Notes: a model not told the origin generated them from the sequence alone. A stretch of DNA of 64,000 nucleotides from Lachnospiraceae bacterium (GCA_021771755.1 JAETOL010000019.1:1-64000); one strand, 5' to 3'; counted from the first letter of the stretch, positions 28,192 through 37,552 are shown. Program-made: numbers and translations.

Positions 28192-29068
28192 TTTCTGCCC
28201 TCCTGTTCAAAAGTGAAAGACTGAGATTTATAATGAGAATAAATACAAACAGTACCACGCCGGTAGCGATCAGAGCTTCTCTGTGAAGGCCTGTTGCATA
28301 TCCCATTTCTGTAACAATATTTGCTGTCATCGTACGGAGCCCTTTCAGGATTCCCTGAGGCATTCTTGCCTGGTTTCCTGCTACCATGATCACTGCCATA
28401 GTCTCGCCGATCGCACGTCCGATGCCAAGAACAACTGCAGCAAGAATACCTGATTTTGCTGCGGGAAGCATCACACAGAAAGTACTGCGTTCCTTTGTTG
28501 CCCCAAGAGCCAGAGATCCTTCATAGTAGCTTTCCGGGACACTTCTAAGAGCAGATTCCGTAGGTCCGATGATCGTAGGAAGAATCATGATCCCGAGAAG
28601 CAGAGAGGCGGCAAGCCAGCTGGTTCCTGTGCCTCCAAATGTATTTCGGATAAATGGAACCATCACTACCAGACCGAAAAATCCATATACGATAGAGGGA
28701 ACTCCTGCCATCAGTTCAATGCCTGCTTTCAACGGTCTGTAGATTTTTTTCGGACAATAACGTGCCATAAATACAGAGGTAAAGAGAGCAATTGGAACAC
28801 CTACCAGAATAGCACCTCCGGTTACATAAATGCTGGCTACGATCATGGGAAAAATCCCATACAGATGATTCGATGGTTTCCATGTGGTTCCGAAAAGGAA
28901 TTTCATTGGACCGATTTCTCCGATCGCCGGAATTCCACTGGCAAAAAGAAACAGACAGATCAAAAGCACTGCAAGGACAGAAACACAGGCTGCCACCATG
29001 AACACGGTTTTCATTCCCTGCTCTTTGATCCTGTCTATGGAGACCTTAGATGTATTTTTTATACTCAT
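28181..29068 (-). CDS. pstC: Phosphate ABC transporter permease PstC
   Basis: 295 residues, six membrane helices. The stretches AGIELMAGVPSIVYGFFGLV and SALRSVPESYYEGSLALGA are typical. ATG 29068 with GAGAGG upstream gives a normal N-terminus (SIKNTSKVSIDRIKEQ). An open extension to 29194 overlaps the intergenic hairpin and is not family-like. Confidence 0.95.
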   Translation of the reverse strand: MSIKNTSKVSIDRIKEQGMKTVFMVAACVSVLAVLLICLFLFASGIPAIGEIGPMKFLFGTTWKPSNHLYGIFPMIVASIYVTGGAILVGVPIALFTSVFMARYCPKKIYRPLKAGIELMAGVPSIVYGFFGLVVMVPFIRNTFGGTGTSWLAASLLLGIMILPTIIGPTESALRSVPESYYEGSLALGATKERSTFCVMLPAAKSGILAAVVLGIGRAIGETMAVIMVAGNQARMPQGILKGLRTMTANIVTEMGYATGLHREALIATGVVLFVFILIINLSLSLLNRRAENAN

Positions 29069-29110
29069 AAAAGATATTTTCCTCTCTGACTTCAAGATTG
29101 CAGAACAGAA

Positions 29111-29126
29111 GCCCGGTAAGCCGGGC
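29111..29126 (-). terminator. Intergenic hairpin between pstS and pstC
   Basis: A compact GC stem GCCCGG/CCGGGC with a four-base loop, followed on the minus strand by a broken T-rich stretch. Such hairpins after pstS usually allow only part of the transcripts to continue, giving more binding protein than permease and stabilising the pstS mRNA. Confidence 0.6.
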
Positions 29127-29159
29127 CCCTTTGCGTTCCATCCTGTTGTACGGATCTTA

Positions 29160-30020
29160 TTATTTTGCAAGATCCTCCCACTCAGTTGTCTCACCGGTAA
29201 AGACTGCCTTCACCTGATCGCTTGTAAGATCCTCAGTTTCGTTTGTGTTGTTTACAACCACTGCAATACCGTCTTTTGCGATTACGGTTGCTGTAAGACC
29301 AAGCTCTTTTTCCTCATCCTTCAGTTCACGGGAAGCCATTCCGATATCACAGATTCCTTCTGCCGCAGATGTTACGCCTGTTGTGGAATCACTCTGCTGA
29401 ACTTCAACAGTTACGTTCTTGTTTACTGCCTCATAAGCCTCTTTCAGTTTTTCCATTACAGGAGATACGGAAGAAGAACCTGCAACCACAACCTTGCCCT
29501 CTGCCTCTGTTGCTTCATAAGCGCCAGCCTCTGTGTCTGCTTTGATATAACCGTTGTCCTCAATGATCTGCTGTCCGTCTGCACTCATGATATAGCTTAC
29601 AAAATCCTGTGCTGCTTCACTTGCTTTCTCACCAGTTACGATATTGAACGGACGGGATACTTTATATGTATCATTTGCTACGTTCTCAGCAGTTGCCTCT
29701 GCTCCGTCGATCTTCACTGCCTTTACAGTATCGTTCAGAGAACCAAGAGAAATATAGCCAATAGCATTCTCGTCACCAGCTACGGTTGTCATCATTACGG
29801 AGGTGCTGTTTGTAATGCTTGCGTCCTCCGTTGTCATATCAACCTTTTCTCCGTCTTTCTCTTCCTGAATACCGAACAGTTCAATAAACGCGCCTCTTGT
29901 ACCGGAACCGTCCTCACGGGAAATTACATTGATCGTTCCGCTTGCTGCACTTGCCGCTGTTGCAAATGCGGTTGTTCCGATTACGGCTGCTGCTAAGATT
30001 CCAACGATTTTTTTCTTCAT
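29160..30020 (-). CDS. pstS: Phosphate-binding protein PstS
   Basis: 286 residues. A signal peptide (basic MKKK, hydrophobic core, then AFATAASAASG) ends with an A-X-A type cut site and no Cys for lipid attachment, which is unusual for a Gram-positive binding protein. The mature part carries phosphate contacts REDGSGTRGAF and GSSSVSPVMEKL. The arrangement of the two halves is swapped compared with E. coli PstS (the GSSSVSP segment is at about residue 167), a form common in Clostridia. First gene of the operon, with a Pho-box-like promoter. Confidence 0.92.
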   Translation of the reverse strand: MKKKIVGILAAAVIGTTAFATAASAASGTINVISREDGSGTRGAFIELFGIQEEKDGEKVDMTTEDASITNSTSVMMTTVAGDENAIGYISLGSLNDTVKAVKIDGAEATAENVANDTYKVSRPFNIVTGEKASEAAQDFVSYIMSADGQQIIEDNGYIKADTEAGAYEATEAEGKVVVAGSSSVSPVMEKLKEAYEAVNKNVTVEVQQSDSTTGVTSAAEGICDIGMASRELKDEEKELGLTATVIAKDGIAVVVNNTNETEDLTSDQVKAVFTGETTEWEDLAK

Positions 30021-30077
30021 GATAAATCTCCTCTTTTTTATGAAATTTTTTATTTGTTTTCCTCATTGACAAGTGTC

Positions 30078-30153
30078 ATTATAGAAACAAAACGTTAAGT
30101 TCAAAATCCTGGTTGGGTAAAATCTTTGTAAAAAACTTCGGCGTTTTTGTAAA
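30078..30153 (-). promoter_or_regulatory. Pho-box-like promoter of the pst operon
   Basis: On the minus strand TATAAT is at 30083-30078. Upstream lie TTTACA (30132-30127) and TTTACC (30121-30116), exactly 11 bases apart as in PhoP half-sites. Further half-sites are TTTACA (30153-30148) and TTAACG (30098-30093), at 21 and 23 bases. The -35 element is weak, which fits an activated promoter. Confidence 0.6.
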
Positions 30154-30205
30154 AAAGATCTCCCCAATACTGCAATCATCAATTACCGCAGTATTGAGGA
30201 GATCT
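30150..30205 (-). terminator. Intrinsic terminator of the ABC exporter transcript
   Basis: A long near-perfect stem (AGATCTCC-CAATACTGC and its complement, about 18 bp, 14-base loop) followed on the minus strand by six T. It lies directly upstream of the Pho-type promoter. Confidence 0.88.
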
Positions 30206-30213
30206 CGTTAAGA

Positions 30214-30474
30214 TCACTCTATCCCTGTAAGTCTTTTTGCTTTTTCCCAGTCTTTTTTATATACCAGAATTTCATATTCACAGGCAGCACTCTCAGGCAT
30301 ACCTGCGCTTCCTGTCCTTCCGCGCATGGTACCCGTCCCGGCCCACTGACCCATCCTGTTTTTTACCTTATGACGATATGAAATACCTTCACGTTCCAGA
30401 ACATCCCGGAGTTGATTGAACCGCTTCATGTCTGTTCCTATCCACAGACTTTCGGAATTTAAAATCGTAAACAT
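30214..30474 (-). CDS. Small DUF2007-like protein
   Basis: 86 residues. The pattern is a beta-strand (FTILNSESLWIGTD), a helix (KRFNQLRDVLEREGISYRHK), a Gly/Met-rich loop and a final strand-helix (YEILVYKKDWEKAKRL). This resembles DUF2007, a small ferredoxin-like domain called signal transducing without proof. ATG 30474 has a perfect AAAGGAGGG before it; a longer frame exists upstream but lies over the ABC gene. Last gene of the exporter transcript. Confidence 0.65.
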   Translation of the reverse strand: MFTILNSESLWIGTDMKRFNQLRDVLEREGISYRHKVKNRMGQWAGTGTMRGRTGSAGMPESAACEYEILVYKKDWEKAKRLTGIE

Positions 30475-30535
30475 AGGCCCTCCTTTTCGCTTTAAAATCT
30501 GATCTTCAGTTATATTTTCACTATAAACTGCCAAC

Positions 30536-32377
30536 TCATATTCCGTCCTGCTCCGCAAACACCTGCATCGCAGCCTCTTCCTCAAACTGCATATAATACA
30601 GGTCATGATAATACCCTTTTTCGGCCAGCAGCTCCTTATGGGTTCCCTGCTCGATGATCTTTCCGTCCTTTACCACCAGGATCAGATCTGCATTGCGGAT
30701 AGTGGAAAGGCGGTGCGCAATCACAAAGGAGGTATGTCCTTTCAGAAGTTTCTCTGTAGCCTTCTGGATCAGCTGCTCTGTTCCCGTATCAATAGAAGAG
30801 GTTGCCTCATCCAGTACAAAGATCGCCGGATCCGCCAGAATGGCTCGGGCAAAGGAGATCAGCTGTTTTTCCCCTGTGGAAAGTCTGCCGCCGCTTTCTC
30901 CCACATCACTGTCATAGCCTTTTTCCAGTTTATTCACCACTACATCTGCAGACACACTTCTGGTAGCCTGGACAATTTCCTCATCTGTGGCATCAAGGCG
31001 GCCATAGCGGATGTTTTCTTTTACGGTTCCACTGAACAGATGAGGATTTTGCAGTACATACCCGATCTGACTGTGAAGCCAGAGCTGAGACCGTTCCCGG
31101 TAATCCACACCGTCGATCAGGATGCGCCCGCTGGTGGGTTCAAAGAACCGCCCGGCAAGATTTACCAGCGTAGATTTTCCGGCTCCGGTTTCTCCTACAA
31201 TGGCAATGTTCATTCCAGCCGGAACATGAAGATTGAAATGCTCCAGCACATACTCCTTTCCGTCCGGATATCGGAAAGAAACATCTTCAAATACAATATC
31301 GCCCCTGATCTTTTCCCAGTTTTCTTTTTTGGGCCGAAAGTTATCTCCGTATTTTTCCTGCACTTCCCTGCTGTCCACTACATTTGGCTTTTGGCTTAAA
31401 AGATCCATAACACGCTCAATATTCGCCTGACAGGAGATCAGGTCTGCAAGAAGCCTTGCCAGCTGCTGGATCGGTTCAAAAATAACCACCGCATAGGAAA
31501 TGAATACCGACAGCGTTCCCAGCTGGATCAGATCCTTTTGTACCATGTAACCGCCTTTGGAAAGAATCAGTGCAGAAGCTACGGAACTGAAAAAAAGAAT
31601 GGTTGGAATAAAGATCGCATTCAGCTTCGCAGCTCTGCATCCGGCATACCTCATATCTTCTGTGATCTTAAAGAAAGCCTGTTCATTCTCTTTCTCAATA
31701 ACCATGCTTTTGGAGGTTTTTACTCCTGTGATCCCTTCATTATAGGCATTGGTGATCTGCGAGTTGATCTTACGGACCTTTCGGTTCCAGTGAAGGATCC
31801 GGTTCTGAAAGAACACAGTCAGCACAGCAATACAGGGCACGATCAGAAGAAGCAGAAAGGCCAGACGGGCATTCAGAAAGAACATGATGCCAAACACGCC
31901 AACCACATAGATCAGAGCCCAGAACATGTCCACCAGCCCCCAGGCGATCATTCCTGCAATACGCAGGGTATCGCTCATCACACGGGCATGGATATATCCC
32001 ACCGGAGTGGTATTATAGTAAGAAAAGGATAAGGTCTGCAGATGCTTGAACTGCGCCCATTTCAGATCCTTTCCGATATTCATTTCAATCGTTGTAGCTG
32101 CATGAACAGACAGATACACACTGATCGTCTGAGCCACGATCACCGCCACGTATGCCAGAGCAAAAACATGGATCCCTTTCAGGGAATCCGGAATGATAAA
32201 ATGATCGATAGCATAGCTCTGGAACAGAGGAACCAGAACGTCCACTCCCGCCAGAAGAATGTTCAGACTGAAGGTAATAAAAAAATATTTTTTATACGGT
32301 TTAAAGTAGGGCAGCATCTTTGCCCAGATCTTAAACTGAAAAGGTTTCGTGTACTCCTGTTCTTCATACGCTGCCAT
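30536..32377 (-). CDS. Heterodimeric ABC exporter, half with canonical catalytic Glu
   Basis: 613 residues: six membrane helices (about 30-310) and an ATPase domain. Walker A is GETGAGKST, Walker B IFVLDEATSSID with the catalytic Glu, and the switch His is in VIAHRLST. The signature is LSTGEKQ instead of LSGGQ, which places this motif in the degenerate site of the pair. Family: type IV ABC exporters of the BmrCD/LmrCD/TM287-288 kind, exporting drugs, lipids or peptides. It overlaps the partner gene by 14 bases. Confidence 0.92.
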   Translation of the reverse strand: MAAYEEQEYTKPFQFKIWAKMLPYFKPYKKYFFITFSLNILLAGVDVLVPLFQSYAIDHFIIPDSLKGIHVFALAYVAVIVAQTISVYLSVHAATTIEMNIGKDLKWAQFKHLQTLSFSYYNTTPVGYIHARVMSDTLRIAGMIAWGLVDMFWALIYVVGVFGIMFFLNARLAFLLLLIVPCIAVLTVFFQNRILHWNRKVRKINSQITNAYNEGITGVKTSKSMVIEKENEQAFFKITEDMRYAGCRAAKLNAIFIPTILFFSSVASALILSKGGYMVQKDLIQLGTLSVFISYAVVIFEPIQQLARLLADLISCQANIERVMDLLSQKPNVVDSREVQEKYGDNFRPKKENWEKIRGDIVFEDVSFRYPDGKEYVLEHFNLHVPAGMNIAIVGETGAGKSTLVNLAGRFFEPTSGRILIDGVDYRERSQLWLHSQIGYVLQNPHLFSGTVKENIRYGRLDATDEEIVQATRSVSADVVVNKLEKGYDSDVGESGGRLSTGEKQLISFARAILADPAIFVLDEATSSIDTGTEQLIQKATEKLLKGHTSFVIAHRLSTIRNADLILVVKDGKIIEQGTHKELLAEKGYYHDLYYMQFEEEAAMQVFAEQDGI

Positions 32378-34178
32378 AGCTTCTCACCTCTTTTCTGTCG
32401 TCATGACTCATCTGTATTTCATAGATCTGCCGGTAAATCCCGTTTTTCTCTATCAGCTCCTGATGAGTTCCCATTTCTTCTGTCTTGCCCTGATTCAGTA
32501 CCAGAATCTGAGAAGCCCCCATAAGCGTTGTGATACGGTGAGAGATCAGGATCACCGTTGTATCCTTCATACATTCCTTCAAAGCCTGCCGGATCTTGTG
32601 ATCCGTCTCGGAGTCTACAGCGGAAAGGGAATCATCAAACACCATGATCGGCGCTTTCTGAAGAAGCATCCGTGCAATGGCGACACGCTGCCTCTGCCCT
32701 CCGGAAAGAGTCACGCCCCTTTCACCGACCAGAGTTTCGTATCCGTCCGGGAAGTTCATGATCGCATCATCCACACAGGCGATCCGGGCTGCTTCACGGA
32801 TTTCCTCCATCGTTGCCTCCGGTCTGGAAGCAGCAATATTTTCCCGGATCGTCCTGGAATAAAGAAATGGTTCCTGAAGCACCATACCAATATTACGGCG
32901 CAATTGTTCCAGCGGAATCTCACGGATATCCTTTCCTCCGATGGTGATGGCACTTTTCTGATCTTTCAGAGAATAAAACCTTTCCAGAAGCTGTACAATC
33001 GTAGATTTTCCACTTCCTGTACCTCCCAGAATTCCAAAAGTGGCTCCCTGAGGAATATGAAAAGATACGTCATCCAGTACCTTTTTGACGTCTTCATACT
33101 GAAAATCCACATGGCTGAAAGAAATATCATAAGTTTTCCACAGTTTCCCGCCACTGTCCACATCCTTCGCGGCCGCTTCAGAAGAAGCTTCTTTCCGATA
33201 CCCCTCTTCCCGGCTGCCCAGTATGTAATCTACACGGTCAAAGGACACACCCGCCTTACTCATATCAGATAAGATCCTGCCCAGTCCACGGATCGGCCAT
33301 ACCAGAGCAGTATTATAGGAAGCAAACGCCACAAATTCTCCTACGGAAATATTTCCATGTACTGCCTCCACAGCTCCCAGTACAATGATCGTAACAACCT
33401 GAAGACCCGTGATCAGATCTCCCACGCCCCAGTAAAGACCGGAAAGAGTTCCCAGACGGATCCATAAATTTGCAAAAGCATTATTCTTCTCCAGAAAACG
33501 GTCCATCTCATATTTTTCCCGGCCAAAGGCACGAACAACCCGGACGCCGGTAGCATTTTCCTGTACCACCGTGGACAATTCTCCCTCCGCCTCGTCTGCA
33601 TCCGTAAAACGCTTTGCGATCAGCCTGTAAAAAACAGCCGAATACACCACTACCAGAGGCACAAATAAAAGGACGATCATGGAAAGCTTCACATTCATGG
33701 CAACCATCATCCCAAAGGAAACTGCCACCAGAAAAATCGTACGGAACACTTCCAGAAGCTGTGTGACCACAAAATTCCGAATCACTTCCACATCAGAAGT
33801 ACAGCGCTGGATAATATCTCCTGTCTGGTTTTTGTCATGCCAGCTCATAGGAAGTTTCTGTACATGCGCAAACAGCGTATCTCTCATATTTTTGGCAAAG
33901 TTCTCCCCTGCTCTGGCGGTATAATATCTGCTGACAAACATAGCCGCTCCGGACAGAAGCGCCACTGTCGTCAGGATCAGTGCCATCACCCACAGATGCT
34001 CTGACAAATACGGATATTTACTGCCGCCCAGCACCGAATCGATGGTAAACCGGAATATCTGAGGTGTCAGAGAATTTAGTATGGTAGTAATAAAAGAGGC
34101 AGCCGCCGCTGCCGCAAAAGCACCTCTGGCTCCCGCAAAAAAGCGGGAGATCAGTTGTAATCGTCTTTGTTTCTTCAT
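32364..34178 (-). CDS. Heterodimeric ABC exporter, half with degenerate Walker B
   Basis: 604 residues: six membrane helices and an ATPase domain. Walker A GGTGSGKST and signature LSGGQRQRVAIARML are normal. Walker B reads IMVFDDSLSAVD, with Asp in place of the catalytic Glu, as in TM287. Together with the partner's LSTGEKQ this predicts one active and one inactive ATP site. It has its own promoter after the terminator of the neighbouring ligase operon. Co-transcribed with the partner half and the DUF2007-like gene. Confidence 0.92.
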   Translation of the reverse strand: MKKQRRLQLISRFFAGARGAFAAAAAASFITTILNSLTPQIFRFTIDSVLGGSKYPYLSEHLWVMALILTTVALLSGAAMFVSRYYTARAGENFAKNMRDTLFAHVQKLPMSWHDKNQTGDIIQRCTSDVEVIRNFVVTQLLEVFRTIFLVAVSFGMMVAMNVKLSMIVLLFVPLVVVYSAVFYRLIAKRFTDADEAEGELSTVVQENATGVRVVRAFGREKYEMDRFLEKNNAFANLWIRLGTLSGLYWGVGDLITGLQVVTIIVLGAVEAVHGNISVGEFVAFASYNTALVWPIRGLGRILSDMSKAGVSFDRVDYILGSREEGYRKEASSEAAAKDVDSGGKLWKTYDISFSHVDFQYEDVKKVLDDVSFHIPQGATFGILGGTGSGKSTIVQLLERFYSLKDQKSAITIGGKDIREIPLEQLRRNIGMVLQEPFLYSRTIRENIAASRPEATMEEIREAARIACVDDAIMNFPDGYETLVGERGVTLSGGQRQRVAIARMLLQKAPIMVFDDSLSAVDSETDHKIRQALKECMKDTTVILISHRITTLMGASQILVLNQGKTEEMGTHQELIEKNGIYRQIYEIQMSHDDRKEVRSYGSV

Positions 34179-34224
34179 CTTTTCTGCTCCACTTTTTCTT
34201 TGATAAAATGTATCTCACAGTCTT

Positions 34225-34253
34225 ATTGTATGGTATCAGAAGAGAAAAATCAA
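34225..34253 (-). promoter_or_regulatory. Sigma-A promoter of the ABC exporter operon
   Basis: On the minus strand TTGATT (34253-34248), 17-base spacer, TACAAT (34230-34225), 47 bases before the first exporter gene. Confidence 0.65.
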
Positions 34254-34259
34254 GAAGAC

Positions 34260-34289
34260 AAAAATCCCCGGAAACGCTTCGTTCCGGGG
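34260..34289 (-). terminator. Intrinsic terminator of the carrier-protein operon
   Basis: Perfect 8-bp stem CCCCGGAA/TTCCGGGG with an eight-base loop, followed on the minus strand by ATTTTTG. It separates the AMP-ligase operon from the exporter operon. Confidence 0.85.
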
Positions 34290-34297
34290 AAATATTT

Positions 34298-35806
34298 TTA
34301 ATATCTTTTTATTTTTTTGGAAGGTGTTTTTTCAAATTCTGTATCTCTGACCTTAAGACTGTAAACTCTTTTATGAGCAGGCGCCGTTTTGTTATAAGCA
34401 TCCACCACTTCCTGCAGCACAGTCTGGATCTCTGTGATTTCTTTTTTCTTTGCGTACTCATAATCCGGGAAGATCTCCGCCTCGATAACACCGTTCTTTT
34501 CTCTTACCAGGATTTCCTGCACCAGACGATGTTCGCCGATTTTATTTTCCAGTTCCTCCGGGGAAACATTCTCACCATTTTTAGTAATGATCAGGTTTTT
34601 CTTTCTTCCGGTCAGATACACAAATCTCTCTTCGTCCACATAGCCCAGATCTCCGGTGCGAAGCCATCCGTCCTCCGTAAGCGCTTCGGCAGTCTCTTCC
34701 GGCATCTTATAATAGCCTTTCATCACACTGCTTCCCCTTACCCAAAGTTCCTTATCTACGGTCTTTGCTTCACAGTTGGGGAGAAGCTGCCCTACAGACT
34801 CTTTGCGGATATTCCATGGAACAGTTGTGCTGATGACCGGAGCACATTCTGTCATTCCATATCCCTGAAGGATCGTGATGCCATAACGCCGGAACAGATC
34901 GATATAAGCAGGATTCAGATATGCGCCGCCACTGCAGATGGTATGGAAGTTCTCTCCAAATACCTCCTTTTTCACAATCTCAGGAGGCAGTCCTGCGGCA
35001 TCTTCCAGTTTCTTTGCCATAGTCTCGATCATCAGCGGCACCATCAGAATCATATTTGGCTGGAACAGCTTAATGTTCTTTGCCACACGAAGAAGTGAAT
35101 CATTGATGCAGATGATCGCTCCCAGTGTCATTCCCTTAAGAATATCCATGGTCAGGCAATAGGCATGATGAACCGGAAGTACAGACAAGACGACTGTACG
35201 TTTCGGAAGCTTCATGTCAAGGCAGGTGGCATTTTCTGCCAGATTCCTGTGGGTAAGCATAACGCCCTTGCTTTTTCCTGTTGTTCCGGAAGTAAACATA
35301 ATGGTACAGAGATCCTCCGGAGAAGGGCTGATCTTGCAGGCATCCTCTGCTTCTTCCATCAGCCTCCGGAAGGAAAGCGCCTCTTCATCCGATTCCTCTT
35401 TCTGCATGGAAATCAGATATTTCAGTTTTGGGCACCGCTCCTTCACAATGGCTGCAACATCTCTGCGGATCTCATCCACAACAAAAACGGATGCGTCTGC
35501 CCGGTGGATCAGTTCGCACATCTCCTCCGCAGGAAGAGATACGTCCAGAGGAACTGCCACACTTGCGCTGTTGACGGTTCCCAGATAAGCTGTCAGCCAG
35601 GTATAGGAAGTCATTCCTGCGATCGCTACATGATTTCCCTGTTCTCCCAGCTTTTCCAGCACACAGGAAAAACGTTCACTGTCTCTTTTTAATTCTGCAT
35701 AAGATTTTGATGCAATTTCTTTTTTTCCGGTTTTATATCGAACCGCATCTCCGTCTCCAAATTCCTCTGCCGCCTGAATGACGATCTCACGTATGGTCTC
35801 TGCCAT
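34298..35806 (-). CDS. AMP-forming acyl-CoA/acyl-ACP ligase
   Basis: 502 residues of the ANL superfamily. The P-loop-like motif is IMFTSGTTGKSKGVMLTH, the A5 region QGYGMTECAP, the A7 region LRTGDLGYVDEE and the A10 Lys is in TPSKKIKRY. It should activate a carboxylic acid to an acyl-AMP and load a thiol. The gene follows the acyl carrier protein by 28 bases, so the carrier encoded there is the probable acceptor. Length fits a fatty or aryl acid ligase rather than an NRPS adenylation domain. Last gene of the TetR-controlled operon. Confidence 0.9.
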   Translation of the reverse strand: MAETIREIVIQAAEEFGDGDAVRYKTGKKEIASKSYAELKRDSERFSCVLEKLGEQGNHVAIAGMTSYTWLTAYLGTVNSASVAVPLDVSLPAEEMCELIHRADASVFVVDEIRRDVAAIVKERCPKLKYLISMQKEESDEEALSFRRLMEEAEDACKISPSPEDLCTIMFTSGTTGKSKGVMLTHRNLAENATCLDMKLPKRTVVLSVLPVHHAYCLTMDILKGMTLGAIICINDSLLRVAKNIKLFQPNMILMVPLMIETMAKKLEDAAGLPPEIVKKEVFGENFHTICSGGAYLNPAYIDLFRRYGITILQGYGMTECAPVISTTVPWNIRKESVGQLLPNCEAKTVDKELWVRGSSVMKGYYKMPEETAEALTEDGWLRTGDLGYVDEERFVYLTGRKKNLIITKNGENVSPEELENKIGEHRLVQEILVREKNGVIEAEIFPDYEYAKKKEITEIQTVLQEVVDAYNKTAPAHKRVYSLKVRDTEFEKTPSKKIKRY

Positions 35807-35834
35807 TTTTTCACCTTTTCCTTCCTTCTTTTTC

Positions 35835-36062
35835 TTATTCAGATAAGCGCTCCATGTATGAGGCAGCTTCTCCTACTGTTCGGATGTCTGCTGCTTCCTG
35901 CTGATCGATCTCAATGTCAAACTCATCCTCCAGATCTCCCAGCATACTCATAAAATCAAACGAGGTAAATCCCAGATCTTCCATGAATCTGGATTCCGGT
36001 GTAACATTCTCCGGCTCCGCCTCCACATAATTACAGATTATTTCTACCAGCTTCTCAAACAT
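35835..36062 (-). CDS. Discrete acyl carrier protein
   Basis: 75 residues, one four-helix carrier domain. The phosphopantetheine Ser is in EDLGFTSFDFMSMLGDLEDE, where the usual DSL motif reads TSF. The sequence is acidic, as expected. AAGGAG precedes the ATG. It is a dedicated carrier beside an AMP ligase and a condensation-type protein and not near any fatty-acid synthesis genes, so it probably serves this pathway alone. Confidence 0.9.
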   Translation of the reverse strand: MFEKLVEIICNYVEAEPENVTPESRFMEDLGFTSFDFMSMLGDLEDEFDIEIDQQEAADIRTVGEAASYMERLSE

Positions 36063-36148
36063 ATTTCTTCTCCTTATATATTCTTTGTTTTGCTTCTGTC
36101 TGCCGCTTCCTTTGCTCTTTTATCCCGGCAGCCAGGTATTTTACCCTC

Positions 36149-37552
36149 TTAGATGAGCTTAATAATATCTCCTATTGGAAGGTTTGGATTTTCTGTTCCC
36201 TTAAACATGATCTTACAGAGATAATAATATAAATACTCCAGCTTTTCTCTGGATACAACCTTGATCTGGTGCTCAAAATTAAAGTCCAGACCATTGTCCT
36301 CCGGACGGTGCATTACGGTCAGATACATGGCCTGGGTAGTTGCGCCGTTTGGATACCATTTGGTCCTGTATTTAATATCCCCCAGCTTTTCCAGACCTTT
36401 TTCTCTCAAGGTCATTGGCTGATAGGTAAGTGCCATTGGCTCATACGTATGTCCCTTTCTGGTCGCATACCTGCGGCTTCTCTCTGCAAAATAGGAAACC
36501 GGATCATAGTTTGCATGACGGAACATTTCATTCTGGCGGTCGCGGATCTCATAGATTCCTTCCAGAAAGGTTTTGTCCTGAGAGATCACAGTACGGAACG
36601 GGAAAGAGTGGATCCTGGTTCCTCCTGATTTTTTCTCCTTCAGTGTCGCACGGCGGGCAATGGCTGTATTAATGGAAACATCATCATTGCCGTTTTCTTT
36701 CTGAAAGTAAGTGCGAAGTCCCATAAGAAGAAGACATGCCAGAGAAACATGGTACTTTTCGCAGAAATCCATCAGTCGTTTTGTCGGCTCTTCCTCCAGA
36801 TGGAAGATATCCAGTTCAGAATCTACAGAATCCGATACGTCTACCACTGCCCGCTCTTCCGGATTTTGATAGCGATCACGAACTTCATCCAGAAGTCTGG
36901 TTCCGTCAATGCCATTAAAGATCGGCTCTGACTCTGCAATAAGATTTTTGAAAAATTCCTCATCACGCTGCTTCGCTCTGCATCCGGCTTCATAAGCAAG
37001 ATCTTTTTTCAGCTGCTCAATATAGGAAGCCATTTCCTTCGGCGGTTCCACACCCTCATACTGGGTGCTGCAGTACAGTTCGATGATGTCTTTCATAAAA
37101 CAGATCAGGGACTGGGCATCCATAGTCATATGGTCTGCCAGAAAATAAATTCCGTTATAGCCTTCCGGCATTTTGATCATCACAATACGGTTCATAGGAG
37201 AATCATCCCGTTTAAAAGGAACAGCCGTCCAGGCTCTCATGGTTTTTTCCGCCTCTTCCATGGTTCCCTGAGAAAAGTCCACAAATTCAATATCCCGTTC
37301 TTCTTTCTCCACTACATACTGATAATAAGTGCCTTCTTTATCGTGTGCAAAACGAAGCCGCATGGACTCACATCGTTCATAGGCTTTATAAATACACTGC
37401 TTCAGAAGTTCAAAATCCAGTTCCACCTCGATGGTCAGGCTTGTTCCTATATTCAGAACCTCTTTTTTCGGACAGAAGCTCTGATAAAACAAATGAAATT
37501 TCTGAGCTGCTGTCAGCGGGTAAACAGGGTATCCTTTTCTTGTTCTCATCAT
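36149..37552 (-). CDS. Stand-alone condensation-type acyltransferase
   Basis: 467 residues, the size of one condensation domain of the NRPS/PapA/wax-ester synthase superfamily. The active-site HxxxD motif is seen in FLADHMTMDAQSL near residue 132. The start YPLTAAQKFHLFYQSF resembles the C1 motif. SINTAIARRATLKEKKSGGTR resembles the solvent-channel region. It would join an acyl group held on the carrier protein to an amine or alcohol. It overlaps the hydrolase gene by four bases (ATGA), so the two proteins are made together. Acceptor unknown. Confidence 0.82.
   Translation of the reverse strand: MMRTRKGYPVYPLTAAQKFHLFYQSFCPKKEVLNIGTSLTIEVELDFELLKQCIYKAYERCESMRLRFAHDKEGTYYQYVVEKEERDIEFVDFSQGTMEEAEKTMRAWTAVPFKRDDSPMNRIVMIKMPEGYNGIYFLADHMTMDAQSLICFMKDIIELYCSTQYEGVEPPKEMASYIEQLKKDLAYEAGCRAKQRDEEFFKNLIAESEPIFNGIDGTRLLDEVRDRYQNPEERAVVDVSDSVDSELDIFHLEEEPTKRLMDFCEKYHVSLACLLLMGLRTYFQKENGNDDVSINTAIARRATLKEKKSGGTRIHSFPFRTVISQDKTFLEGIYEIRDRQNEMFRHANYDPVSYFAERSRRYATRKGHTYEPMALTYQPMTLREKGLEKLGDIKYRTKWYPNGATTQAMYLTVMHRPEDNGLDFNFEHQIKVVSREKLEYLYYYLCKIMFKGTENPNLPIGDIIKLI

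Noticed and set aside
29069-29194. N-terminal extension of pstC.
   Set aside because: It crosses the intergenic hairpin and the 3' end of pstS and is not seen in PstC proteins.
30475-30606. N-terminal extension of the DUF2007-like protein.
   Set aside because: It overlaps the ABC gene, is Arg/Cys-rich and unlike any domain, and a perfect ribosome site lies before the internal ATG.
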